A model generated the notes under the pieces. The model had not been told where the DNA came from. It saw only the letters and a program-made list of their open reading frames with translations, and did not search any database. The position numbers and the translations under genes were made by a program. 17,422 nucleotides of DNA, taken from the NCBI GenBank assembly GCA_963169595.1, contig CAUJFM010000265.1:1-17422 (forward strand), in the 5' to 3' direction. This DNA is from Bacteroidota bacterium. GTDB taxonomy: Bacteria > Bacteroidota > Bacteroidia > Flavobacteriales_F > PHOS-HE28. The number at the start of each line of letters is the position of its first letter. Position 1 is the first letter of the stretch. Of this stretch, positions 1-11,633 are shown in pieces.

Positions 1-82
1 GTATCAACACGTCGTTCAGCATGGCCAGTTTGCTACGCTTGCGCTGCTCGTCGAACAGGCCGGGTGATGGACGCTTCTTCAT
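1..82 (-). CDS. N-terminus of a possible IS5-type transposase (partial, runs off the window)
   Basis: Reading the minus strand from the ATG at 82, the frame stays open to the window edge for 27 codons and starts MKKRPSPGLFDEQRKRSK. The pattern of a basic start, then LFDEQ, a charged stretch and a hydrophobic L-x-x-L-x-D-x-L segment resembles the first residues of IS5-family transposases of Bacteroidota. This is recognition from a very short piece, and no terminal inverted repeat could be confirmed. A promoter-like TCCCTTTG ends 4 bases before the ATG. A second minus-strand frame starting at 127 closes after about 31 codons and is not favoured. It could equally be an unrelated hypothetical protein. 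Confidence 0.3.
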   Translation of the reverse strand, partial: MKKRPSPGLFDEQRKRSKLAMLNDVLI

Positions 83-86
83 GCCC

Positions 87-94
87 CAAAGGGA
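87..94 (-). promoter_or_regulatory. Possible -7 element (TCCCTTTG) of the leftmost gene
   Basis: The minus strand reads TCCCTTTG, one mismatch from the Bacteroidota -7 consensus TAnnTTTG, followed by GGGC and the ATG at 82. A CTTG about 21 bases upstream could serve as the -33 element. Transcription would start at or next to the start codon. This is a pattern match only. Confidence 0.3.
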
Positions 95-182
95 TCGTGC
101 CCTCCTCCACTTTGTCAAGATCCGTCATGACCGAGTTCTCAGCAGGTTCTTCGAACTACTCATCTGTCTGACCGTAAACCAA

Positions 183-210
183 AAGCGGCCAGCCCTTCGG
201 CCAGCCGCTT
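183..210 (-). terminator. Rho-independent terminator of the zinc peptidase gene
   Basis: On the minus strand a 12-bp stem (AAGCGGCTGGCC pairing with GGCTGGCCGCTT, with two G-T wobbles) closes a GAAG tetraloop and is followed by TT. It starts about 22 bases after the TAA of the zinc peptidase gene. The T run is short, but the stem is long and well placed. Confidence 0.7.
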
Positions 211-231
211 CGGTGAGGCGATGTCCGCCGG

Positions 232-915
232 TTAATCCCGGCGGTTCATGAAGATCATCACGTAGTAGAGCAGGGTACCGATGGAGCCGATGGCGGCCAC
301 CAGATAGGTGCGCGCGGCCCACTTGAGGGCATCGGCGCTCAGTTCCCGCTCGCTGGAGGTGACGATGCCACGGTTGGTCATCCAGGCCAGGGCGCGCTTG
401 CTGGCATCGTATTCCACCGGCAGGGTGATGATGCTGAACAGCGTGGTGAGGGCGAAGAGCGCGATGCCGAAGCCCAACAGCCCCGTGCCGAAGGAGTTCA
501 CCAGCAGGATGCCGCCCAGCAGCACCCACTGCATCCACTGCGAGGCCACGCTCACTACGGGCACCAGCTTGCTGCGCATCTCCAGCCAGCTATAGGCAGT
601 AGCGTGCTGCACGGCATGGCCCACCTCGTGGGCGGCCACGGCGGCGGAGGCCGCATTGCGGGCGTGGTATACCGGCTCGCTCAGGTTCACCGTGCGGGTG
701 GCGGGGTTGTAGTGGTCCGTCAACTGCCCCGGCACACTGATCACCTGCACGTTGGTGATGCCGTGGTCGCGCAGCATCTGCTCGGCCACCTCGCGGCCGC
801 TCATGCCGTTGCGCAGGGGCGTACGGGAGTACTTCTCAAATCGGCTGCGGAGCTGCTGGCCCACCAGCCAGCTCACGAGCATGATCACGGCGCCGATCAG
901 GTAGGCGCCCATCAT
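232..915 (-). CDS. Membrane zinc metallopeptidase, YugP family (Zn_peptidase_2)
   Basis: This is an integral-membrane zinc peptidase of the YugP/DUF2268-like class (PF04298 type); its substrate is unknown. Counting from an upstream ATG at 930, it has an N-terminal membrane helix at about residues 9-25. The zinc motif HEVGH is at 101-105 within AAHEVGHAVQHA, and the conserved PVEYDAS at 171-177 supplies the likely third ligand Glu173. Hydrophobic segments at about 133-168 and 205-227 frame the soluble part. The start at 915 is preferred because AAGGA lies about 7 bases upstream and family members begin just before the first helix. Starting at 930 adds MEGNP. Length and motifs are complete. It is transcribed alone, with its own terminator downstream. 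Confidence 0.9.
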   Translation of the reverse strand: MMGAYLIGAVIMLVSWLVGQQLRSRFEKYSRTPLRNGMSGREVAEQMLRDHGITNVQVISVPGQLTDHYNPATRTVNLSEPVYHARNAASAAVAAHEVGHAVQHATAYSWLEMRSKLVPVVSVASQWMQWVLLGGILLVNSFGTGLLGFGIALFALTTLFSIITLPVEYDASKRALAWMTNRGIVTSSERELSADALKWAARTYLVAAIGSIGTLLYYVMIFMNRRD

Positions 916-942
916 CGGATTTCCTTCCATGGTTCTTCGGTC

Positions 943-959
943 TGTTCGCTAAGTGAACA
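943..959. promoter_or_regulatory. 17-bp dyad upstream of the zinc peptidase gene, possible operator
   Basis: TGTTCGCTAAGTGAACA is an inverted repeat with 5-bp TGTTC/GAACA arms. Two further pairs extend the symmetry after one mismatched pair. It lies 13 bases upstream of the 930 ATG and 28 bases upstream of the 915 ATG, where a repressor could act. No regulator can be assigned. Confidence 0.3.
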
Positions 960-1099
960 ACGCACCCTTCAGATCGTGCGCCGAAGGTGCGCAGGTGCCA
1001 AAACGACAGGGGAGCCTTCAGCCGCGGGAGAGTGTTCCGTCAGCCGGGTTCGACCTGTACGAGCGGTCGGGCGTGGGGAGGGGATGGTAGATAAAGCCT

Positions 1100-1179
1100 C
1101 ACGTGGAGGCGCGGAGGTCGCGGAGGGGCCACCTGGCGGTGGATCATGAACTCCTCTGCGTTCTCCGCGCCTCCGCGTG
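1100..1179. repeat. Long imperfect inverted repeat, GCGGAG/CTCCGC type
   Basis: The left arm (1100-1127, starting CACGTGGAGGCGCGGAG) pairs with the right arm (1151-1179, ending CTCCGCGCCTCCGCGTG). The outer 17 bp differ by a single G-T type change. The right arm resembles the 'ctctgcgttctccgcg' phrases that recur between genes in many unrelated environmental genomes. It occupies the non-coding stretch between the lipoprotein and the zinc peptidase gene and could form a large hairpin downstream of the lipoprotein. No T run follows, so it is not a standard terminator. The rest of 931-1226 shows nothing coding. Confidence 0.6.
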
Positions 1180-1226
1180 GACCACCCCGCCCAGCTTCGG
1201 ACGGTCCGTGGCCATGTTGCCCTCCC

Positions 1227-1802
1227 TTACTCCCCGGCCGCTTCGGCCTTCTTGATCTCCATGTCCAGGATCTCGTCCAGCACCTTCAGTTCCTGTTCGG
1301 AGATCTTGGCATCGGTGCGGGCCTGCTTCTTCATGAAGCGGAACATGGCGTTCTTCTTGATCTCGTAGGCCACATAGACGGTGTACTCCTTGGTGGTCTC
1401 GTTGTAGTAGGTCTCCTCGCCGATCTTGCGCAGGTCGGCCAGTTCGGTGTTCATCACCTCGCGCACCAGGCTCTGGAATTTGTCGGCCACATCCGCAGCG
1501 CGGGCGTTCTCGGTCTGGCCCAGGTACTGGTCGGTCACCGCGCGCATGTTGGTCCCCACCTGGGCGGCCACCTGGTTCTTGGCATCGATGTCGGCCTTGC
1601 CGCGGGCGATGTTCTGCTTCACGCTGTTGCCCTGGCCGGTGCCCCGGAACCAGGCTGCGTTACTCTCGTACTTGCCCCCGCTGAAGGGCTGCTTCACCTT
1701 GGTGCCGGCCGGATTGGTGGTGGTGCGGCAGGCGGGCAGGGCCGCCACCACGAAGGCCGAGAGGATCAGGGGGAGGAACCGGCTGGTGCGCAGGGTGATC
1801 AT
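1227..1802 (-). CDS. LPP20-like outer-membrane/periplasmic lipoprotein
   Basis: The predicted 191-residue lipoprotein starts with a signal peptide, MITLRTSRFLPLILSAF, and a lipobox ending LPAC with Cys25 as the lipidation site. The mature part carries a WFRGTGQG motif and a helical segment rich in Ala, Lys and Asp (NIARGKADIDAKNQVAAQV). It then has TYYNETTKEYTVYVAYEI, the strand typical of Bacteroidota relatives of LPP20 lipoproteins (PF02169), and ends in a charged helix. The frame can be extended to a GTG at 1829, but the ATG at 1802 gives a normal signal peptide, and a promoter-like element overlaps that GTG. The function is not known. It diverges from the SRPBCC gene across about 120 bp. 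Confidence 0.75.
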   Translation of the reverse strand: MITLRTSRFLPLILSAFVVAALPACRTTTNPAGTKVKQPFSGGKYESNAAWFRGTGQGNSVKQNIARGKADIDAKNQVAAQVGTNMRAVTDQYLGQTENARAADVADKFQSLVREVMNTELADLRKIGEETYYNETTKEYTVYVAYEIKKNAMFRFMKKQARTDAKISEQELKVLDEILDMEIKKAEAAGE

Positions 1803-1828
1803 GGGAAAGGTTGGTGTCTGGGTGCCCA

Positions 1829-1836
1829 CAAAGAAA
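1829..1836 (-). promoter_or_regulatory. Possible -7 element (TTTCTTTG) of the lipoprotein gene
   Basis: The minus-strand octamer matches TAnnTTTG at all but the second base and lies 26 bases upstream of the ATG at 1802. No clear -33 TTTG was found at the usual spacing, so support is modest. It argues against translation starting at the GTG at 1829. Confidence 0.35.
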
Positions 1837-1925
1837 ACACCGTGCCAGCTTGGAAAGGGACGGGGCGTTCGTGGTGGGGATCCGCTGTTCCGGCGCTTCT
1901 ACGAACTTTCGGAAAATTCCCTCCC

Positions 1926-2969
1926 ATGCGCGCCTTGAAAACCATCCTCATCATCCTGCTGGCCCTGGTCGGCCTGCTGGTCATCCTGGGCCTGGTCGGT
2001 CCCTCCAACTACCGGGTGGAGCGGAGCACCACCATTGCCGCGCTACCGGCCGTGGTGTACGGCTACGTGAGCCACCTGTCCAGCATGAAGGAGTGGGGCC
2101 CCTGGCAGGCCATGGACAAGGACCAGGTGCAGCGGATCGAAGGCACCGACGGCACCGTGGGCGCCACCTGGCATTGGGAAGGCGACACCGTGGGCACGGG
2201 CAGCCAGAAGATCGTGAGCTTGGAACCCAACAAGAACGTGCGCTGCGAGCTCCACTTCATCGAACCCTTCGAGTCCATCAGCACCGCCACCTACGACCTG
2301 GAACCGGTGGGTGACAGCACCCGGATCACCTGGGGCATGGAGGGCGAGAACACCTTCATGGGCAAGATCATGGGCGTGTTCATGGACATGGACAAGATGA
2401 TCGGGCCGGACTTTGAGAAAGGGCTGGCCAACCTGAAGGCCCTGGCCGAGGAGGAGCAAGCGGCCGTGCTGGCAGAGAAGGCCTCCCGCACGGTGGATGG
2501 CTACCTGATCGAGACCGTGGAAGGCGCGGAGACGGTGTACATCGGCATGCGGGATAAGAAGCTGAAATGGAAGGACATGGGCGCCTTCTTCGGCACGCAT
2601 TTCCAAGCCATCGGCGCGGCCCTGGGGGCCGCCCAGTTGGAGATGGCCGGTGCCCCCAGCGGGGTGTACTGGGCTTGGAACGATAAGGATCAGACCACGG
2701 ACATGATGGCCGCGATGCCGGTGAAGGGCGATGCCAGCACCCAGGTGGCCGGCTACACCACCCATGTGGTGCCTGCGGGCCGCCGGTTGAAGGTGGCCTA
2801 CTACGGCGACTACACCAAGAACATGGATGCCCACCTGGCCATCGACACCTACATCCGCGAGAAGGGCCTCACGCACTACGGCAACGTCATCGAGGAGTAC
2901 GTCACCGACCCCATGGCGGAGCCCGACACGGCCAAGTGGCTCACCAACATCTACTACATGGTGAAGTAG
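1926..2969 (+). CDS. Membrane-anchored SRPBCC domain plus GyrI-like effector-binding domain protein
   Basis: The 347-residue protein has three parts. Residues 4-24 form a hydrophobic anchor. Residues about 28-180 match the SRPBCC (polyketide cyclase/START-like) fold, with YRVERSTTIAA at its start and typical W-G-P-W and E-G-x-x-x-x-x-T-W segments. Residues about 187-347 match the GyrI-like/AraC effector-binding domain, with GYLIETVEGAETVYIGMRD and a terminal TNIYYMVK strand. Both domains bind small hydrophobic ligands in known families; no enzyme activity is implied. The ATG at 1926 is chosen because the frame runs upstream without a better start and the anchor begins immediately after it. 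The gene ends at its own terminator. Such two-domain proteins are frequent in Bacteroidota. Confidence 0.85.
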   Translation: MRALKTILIILLALVGLLVILGLVGPSNYRVERSTTIAALPAVVYGYVSHLSSMKEWGPWQAMDKDQVQRIEGTDGTVGATWHWEGDTVGTGSQKIVSLEPNKNVRCELHFIEPFESISTATYDLEPVGDSTRITWGMEGENTFMGKIMGVFMDMDKMIGPDFEKGLANLKALAEEEQAAVLAEKASRTVDGYLIETVEGAETVYIGMRDKKLKWKDMGAFFGTHFQAIGAALGAAQLEMAGAPSGVYWAWNDKDQTTDMMAAMPVKGDASTQVAGYTTHVVPAGRRLKVAYYGDYTKNMDAHLAIDTYIREKGLTHYGNVIEEYVTDPMAEPDTAKWLTNIYYMVK

Positions 2970-2992
2970 TTCACCACCAGCAACTTGGAAGG

Positions 2993-3018
2993 GCCCCGGC
3001 GCATGACCGGGGCTTTTT
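2993..3018 (+). terminator. Rho-independent terminator of the SRPBCC gene
   Basis: GCCCCGG and CCGGGGC form a perfect 7-bp GC-rich stem around a 7-base loop, followed directly by TTTTT. It lies 23 bases after the TAG stop, so the SRPBCC gene and the epimerase gene are probably separate transcription units. Confidence 0.9.
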
Positions 3019-3042
3019 CATGCGCCAGCACCGCGGCTGGCC

Positions 3043-3050
3043 CACCTTTG
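3043..3050 (+). promoter_or_regulatory. Possible -7 element (CACCTTTG) of the epimerase gene
   Basis: CACCTTTG has one mismatch to TAnnTTTG and is followed by CACC and the ATG at 3055. The start of transcription would fall at about the start codon, giving a nearly leaderless mRNA. No good -33 box was seen because the preceding terminator occupies that region. Confidence 0.4.
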
Positions 3051-3054
3051 CACC

Positions 3055-4089
3055 ATGCGCCTCTCGCTCGCCCCGTACCGGCTGCTCTTCCGCGAACCCT
3101 TCGGCACGGCCCATGGCCTCCGCGATGGCACCGATTCGGTCTTCGTCCGGTTGGAGCACGAGGGGGTGGTGGGCTACGGGGAAGCCACCCTGCCGCCGTA
3201 CGTGAAGGAGACCCCGGACCAGGTGATCCGGTCGCTGCGGGAACCTGGGTTGGTGCGCTCCCTGGAGGACCTTTCGGCCATCAGCCCAGCCTTGCCGGAC
3301 TGGTTCGACCGGGTGGGGAGCACGGCTGGAAGAACAGCTCTTTCGACAGCCTATTATGACCTCGTATTCAAGCTTTTGAATATTTCCTCATCATCCCATT
3401 TCCAAGGCACTGTCCGCCCCAAGGCCATGGTCACCCTGGGCCATGGCGACCCGGCCAACTACGCGGCGCGCATCGCTCGTCTGCCGGCCGGTTTCGGGGT
3501 GCTGAAGATCAAGCTCGGGACGCCGCACGATCTGGCGATCCTCCAGGCGGTGCTGGCGACGGATGACCGGCCCTTGCTGCTGGACGCCAACCAGGGCTGG
3601 ACACGGCCCGAGCAAGCCCTGGAGGCCCTTGCGATGGCCGGTCCGGGGCGCGTGGTGGGCATCGAGCAGCCGTTCCACGCGGAGGATACGATCAACCACC
3701 TGAAGCTCAGCCGGCTGACCGACGTGCCGGTGATCGCGGACGAGAGCGTTCAGGATGTGGCGGACCTGGAACGCCACGGGGACGCGTTCGGCGGGGTGAA
3801 CATCAAGCTGATGAAGTGTGGCGGGCTGGACCGGGCCTTGGCGCTGGCCGTTCGGGCACGGGCGCTGGGGAAGGTGGTGATGCTGGGCTCCATGAGCGAA
3901 AGCAGCCTGGGGTGCGCGGCCATGTTCAGCCTGGCAGGCCACGCCGAACTGCTGGACCTCGACGGGCCGTGGTTGCTCAAGAACGATCCGTTCACCGGAC
4001 TGACCGTTCGGGATGGGACCATGGCGGTGGAAGGACCGATCGGGTTCGGTGTGTCCATGGTCAGCGGAGTTCAGTTGCCTTGGATCTGA
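3055..4089 (+). CDS. Dipeptide epimerase (L-Ala-D/L-Glu epimerase type, enolase superfamily)
   Basis: The 344-residue protein carries the muconate-lactonizing-enzyme signature. KIK at 151-153 holds the catalytic lysine, and DANQGW places metal ligand Asp177. Ligand Glu204 lies in IEQPF and ligand Asp229 in ADES. NIKLMKCGG contains the second catalytic lysine, Lys251. The DLD motif at 301-303 matches the aspartates that hold the dipeptide amino group in Ala-Glu epimerases, which supports this specificity over other MR/MLE enzymes. The reaction would invert the second residue of peptidoglycan-derived L-Ala-D-Glu in murein recycling. Codons for residues about 93-119 (3330-3412) are markedly AT-rich compared with the rest. 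It stands alone after a terminator. Confidence 0.9.
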   Translation: MRLSLAPYRLLFREPFGTAHGLRDGTDSVFVRLEHEGVVGYGEATLPPYVKETPDQVIRSLREPGLVRSLEDLSAISPALPDWFDRVGSTAGRTALSTAYYDLVFKLLNISSSSHFQGTVRPKAMVTLGHGDPANYAARIARLPAGFGVLKIKLGTPHDLAILQAVLATDDRPLLLDANQGWTRPEQALEALAMAGPGRVVGIEQPFHAEDTINHLKLSRLTDVPVIADESVQDVADLERHGDAFGGVNIKLMKCGGLDRALALAVRARALGKVVMLGSMSESSLGCAAMFSLAGHAELLDLDGPWLLKNDPFTGLTVRDGTMAVEGPIGFGVSMVSGVQLPWI

Positions 4090-4207
4090 AGTTGTCGCAG
4101 TCCTATCGGCGCATAATTTATATTATGTTAAGTATTATCTGACTGAAGCCCAGCCAGTAGGTCTCCCATCACTCTCCAGACCGAACACGGCTTGCCGAAA
4201 TGAACAA
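4090..4207. other. AT-rich convergent spacer with an imperfect palindrome
   Basis: The spacer between the converging epimerase and TPR genes begins with ordinary GC-rich sequence and then has a 29-base block at 4112-4140 that is nearly all A and T. Inside it, 4113-4126 reads ATAATTTATATTAT, which is palindromic at 12 of 14 positions. Nothing coding is visible. A 10-base CCGAACACGG further on looks like part of 5S rRNA, but the flanks do not fit. Confidence 0.4.
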
Positions 4208-4229
4208 GGCCGGATGTTCCCATCCGGCC
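4208..4229 (-). terminator. Hairpin terminator downstream of the TPR gene
   Basis: GGCCGGATG and CATCCGGCC form a perfect 9-bp stem with a 4-base loop, 26 bases after the TAA of the minus-strand TPR gene. On the minus strand it is followed by the T-rich TTGTTCATTT, which is weak but adequate. It may also stop readthrough from the plus strand. Confidence 0.75.
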
Positions 4230-4254
4230 CTGCCCTGTTCGTTGCGGTGCTGGC

Positions 4255-5427
4255 TTATTTACCCAGCTTCTCCTTCATCTTCTGGAACTTGGCCTGGTCG
4301 CCCATCTTCCCGTACAGCTTCATCAGCTGCTGGATGGTCTGCTGGTCCTTCGGATCGAGCTTGTGCGCCCCCTCGAAGTACGGCATCGCCTTCAGGTAGA
4401 TGTCATCGGCCACCTTCTTGCACTTCATGTAGTCCGTATCGCTCTTGATGGCGTTGCACTTCTCGTACTCGTAGGCCGCCCGGTTGTTGTACAGCACCCC
4501 GATGTTGAAGTACGCGTCGAAGTAGTTCGCATCCTTGGCGATGCTGTTCTTGTAGGCCTCCTCGGCCAGGTCGTACCACTTGTTCATGGACGCCTCGTCC
4601 TTGGCATCGCTGGCCATGCTGGCCTTCTTGTCGTACAGACCGCCCAACACGCTGTACAACAGCGCATTATTGGGGTCCTTTTCAAGCGCCACCTTCACGC
4701 TGGCCTCGGCCTCATCGGCACGGCCCAGGGTGAGCAGGCAGCTCATCTCGTCCATCACCATGTCCTTGTTCTCGGGGAACTTGGCGCGTCCCTCCCGGGC
4801 GGTGGCCAGGGCCCCTTCCACATCGTTCGCCTTGCGCTGCAGGGCACCGATGTAGCGGTACACATCCGGCTTCACATAGCCGGCGGCAATGGCCTCCTTG
4901 TAATACTTGATGGCGTTCGGGGCGTCGCCCATGCTCTCGTAGGCCAGCGCCTTGTTGAACACCGCGTTGGTGTCCACCTCGCCGAAGCCTTTGGCCACCC
5001 GCTCGGACTGCTCGTAGCAGGCAATGGCCTTGTTGTAGTCCTTGCCTCCGAAGGCGTCGTTGCCGGCGTTCAGGGCGGTCACCTGCAGCGCACGCAGGGC
5101 GCGGCCGTTCTCCAGCTTGTAGCTGCCCTTGGTGTCGAGCTCGTTGGCCTTGATGTAGCTCTCGATGGCCTTGTCCACGGCATCGGGGAACTGCTGCCTC
5201 AGGGCGGCATCCTCACCCATGGCGATCAGCCGGTAGATGTCCCCGCGGTAACGCCAGGTCTTCTCGCTGATGCCGGTCTTGGGGTCCTGCGTGGCGGGTT
5301 CGATGAACTCGGCCGCCCTCGCCAGGTTGCCGTCCTTCATCTCGTTGTAAGCGGTCACCACGTTCGCGTTCTGGGCCATCAGGCCCACGGCGGACATGGT
5401 GAACGCCAGGGTGAAAAGGGTCTTCAT
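4255..5427 (-). CDS. Secreted tetratricopeptide-repeat protein downstream of gyrA
   Basis: The 390-residue protein starts with a classical signal peptide, MKTLFTLAFTMSAVGLMAQ. It continues with helical TPR units such as AVFNKALAYESMGDAPNAIK, NALLYSVLGGLYDKKA and FDAYFNIGVLYNNRAAYEYE, and ends in the charged helix FQKMKEKLGK. TPR arrays hold proteins together; no catalytic motif is present. The frame opens at an ATG at 5454 that overlaps the gyrA stop by four bases (ATGA). The internal ATG at 5427 gives the better signal peptide and is preferred. It probably shares the gyrA transcript, 23 bases downstream. A gyrA-TPR pair is, from memory, common in Flavobacteriia. The exact role is unknown. 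Confidence 0.85.
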   Translation of the reverse strand: MKTLFTLAFTMSAVGLMAQNANVVTAYNEMKDGNLARAAEFIEPATQDPKTGISEKTWRYRGDIYRLIAMGEDAALRQQFPDAVDKAIESYIKANELDTKGSYKLENGRALRALQVTALNAGNDAFGGKDYNKAIACYEQSERVAKGFGEVDTNAVFNKALAYESMGDAPNAIKYYKEAIAAGYVKPDVYRYIGALQRKANDVEGALATAREGRAKFPENKDMVMDEMSCLLTLGRADEAEASVKVALEKDPNNALLYSVLGGLYDKKASMASDAKDEASMNKWYDLAEEAYKNSIAKDANYFDAYFNIGVLYNNRAAYEYEKCNAIKSDTDYMKCKKVADDIYLKAMPYFEGAHKLDPKDQQTIQQLMKLYGKMGDQAKFQKMKEKLGK

Positions 5428-5450
5428 GGTCAAGGTCGATGGGATTCTGA

Positions 5451-8021
<2,571 letters not shown>

Positions 8022-8078
8022 ATCTGTCAGTTCGTCACTGTGGCCCGGTCCTTGCGAACAGGCCTCCCAAAGGGAGCC

Positions 8079-8086
8079 CGAAAGTA
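8079..8086 (-). promoter_or_regulatory. Possible -7 element (TACTTTCG) of gyrA
   Basis: The octamer has one mismatch to TAnnTTTG and lies 57 bases upstream of the gyrA ATG. The -33 region 19 bases away reads CCTT followed by CGGG, which is only a partial match. A small inverted repeat (CTCCC/GGGAG) lies in the predicted leader. Confidence 0.4.
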
Positions 8087-8090
8087 GTCC

Positions 8091-8102
8091 GATCGCACGA
8101 TC
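8091..8102. promoter_or_regulatory. 12-bp palindrome inside the presumed gyrA promoter
   Basis: GATCGCACGATC has perfect 5-bp arms around CA. It falls in the spacer between the -7 and -33 positions of gyrA, where a bound protein would block polymerase. No regulator is known for it, and a chance palindrome of this size is possible. Confidence 0.3.
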
Positions 8103-8117
8103 CCGAAGGCCCTGAAC

Positions 8118-8150
8118 TTATCCACACACCGCACATGGAACTGTGGATAA
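8118..8150. promoter_or_regulatory. Pair of perfect DnaA boxes in inverted orientation
   Basis: TTATCCACA at 8118-8126 and TGTGGATAA at 8142-8150 are two exact copies of the DnaA-box consensus TTATNCACA on opposite strands, separated by 15 bases. They lie upstream of both gyrA and clpC, nearer the gyrA promoter. No AT-rich unwinding element or further box is visible, so a regulatory or titration site is more likely than an origin. Confidence 0.6.
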
Positions 8151-8193
8151 AAGCGAGGGGCGCGAACCGGAGCCGGAATGGGGCGTTGAATAG

Positions 8194-8224
8194 CTTGCCC
8201 CCGCTGCCAACGGGCATACCTTCG
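8194..8224 (+). promoter_or_regulatory. Probable clpC promoter, -33 CTTG / -7 TACCTTCG
   Basis: CTTG at 8194-8197 is separated by exactly 19 bases from TACCTTCG at 8217-8224. Each differs by one base from the Bacteroidota consensus TTTG-N19-TAnnTTTG. Transcription would start near 8228, leaving a leader of about 50 bases before the ATG. A TGCCC/GGGCA inverted repeat lies between the two elements. Confidence 0.55.
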
Positions 8225-8276
8225 TAGAAGCACTCAGCCTGCCGGACAGCTCCCCGAACCGAACCAACGATCCCGA

Positions 8277-10886
<2,610 letters not shown>

Positions 10887-10906
10887 TCAACACCAGCATG
10901 CAAGCG

Positions 10907-10936
10907 AAAGGCCCGGTCCATCGACCGGGCCTTTTT
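10907..10936. terminator. Bidirectional terminator between clpC and the barrel-protein gene
   Basis: AAAGGCCCGGTC and GACCGGGCCTTT form a perfect 12-bp stem with loop CATC. A T run follows on the plus strand and an A run precedes it, so it can end transcription from both converging genes. Confidence 0.93.
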
Positions 10937-10958
10937 CATTCCCTTGAAGCACATCGGC

Positions 10959-11633
10959 TCACCAGCCGCGGCCCGCATCCGGCGCCTTCCGCAGGCGTGT
11001 GCTGAAGACCAGTCCGAAGACCAGGTCCTGGTAGTCGCGTGACTCGGCGACCTCCCGTCGTCCGGGCAGGTTCTCCAACCCCAGGTCCGATGCGTTGAGC
11101 CGCAAGGCCGCGCGTTCGAAGCCCAGCGTGAGCCCGAACGCGAGGTTGTCGGAGGCATGCAGGAAGTAGCCCGCACCGAGGCCCCAGAGCAACCCGCTCT
11201 CCTGGCTCGCCCCGCAGGTGGAGCAGGAGTAGATGTAGGAGGCCGCGCCCAGCTTGGCGCTCAGTTCATAGAAGGTGCGCTTGGAGGTGTAGGCCTCGTA
11301 CACCACACGGCCGTAGTAGGCGGTGCGCCGGATGTCACCCGAGGTCACCACCGGGGCCAGCGCGCGTTCGTTGAGGCCCGCCCAGGTCATGTCGAACCCC
11401 GCCCCCAGCCCGAACGCCTGGGACTTCTTCGACACCAGCGGGAACTGCACGGTGGCCCCGAGCCGCCCGATGGTCTCCGCCACATCGCCATACAGGGGAT
11501 TGCCCAGCGGCACCGGCAGGGCGAGGATGCCCCTGAAGGTGGACGATACATCGGGCAGGCCCTTGCTCTCCTGCGCCCGGGCAGGCAGCTGGACCAACAG
11601 GGACACCAGCACACCGGCGATCAACGTTCTCAT
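10959..11633 (-). CDS. Exported outer-membrane beta-barrel-like protein, unknown function
   Basis: The 224-residue protein has a signal peptide (MRTLIAGVLVSLLVQLPARA, cut near AQE). Alternating amphipathic strands rich in Gly, Tyr and Phe follow, such as FGLGAGFDMTWAG, RTAYYGRVVYEAY, LLWGLGAGYFLH and LAFGLTLGFERA. The last part is a strand of the type DLVFGLVFSTRL. This is the look of a small outer-membrane barrel, although no family was recognised. An unusual CSTC pair sits in the middle. Its ATG overlaps the stop of the upstream gene by four bases (ATGA), so translation is probably coupled. It is the last gene of a three-gene operon. Confidence 0.65.
   Translation of the reverse strand: MRTLIAGVLVSLLVQLPARAQESKGLPDVSSTFRGILALPVPLGNPLYGDVAETIGRLGATVQFPLVSKKSQAFGLGAGFDMTWAGLNERALAPVVTSGDIRRTAYYGRVVYEAYTSKRTFYELSAKLGAASYIYSCSTCGASQESGLLWGLGAGYFLHASDNLAFGLTLGFERAALRLNASDLGLENLPGRREVAESRDYQDLVFGLVFSTRLRKAPDAGRGW

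Noticed and set aside
1146..1925. Upstream extension of the SRPBCC frame to 1146 (607 codons)
   Set aside because: The extension runs antisense through the lipoprotein gene and has shadow-like composition. The ATG at 1926 begins a proper membrane anchor.
4160..4204. Possible 5S rRNA remnant around CCGAACACGG
   Set aside because: Only ten bases match. The following sequence lacks the AAGUUAAGC part, and no rRNA-like stems surround it.
8022..8276. gyrA-clpC spacer as the chromosomal origin
   Set aside because: Only two DnaA boxes are present, with no AT-rich unwinding element and no dnaA or dnaN neighbour.
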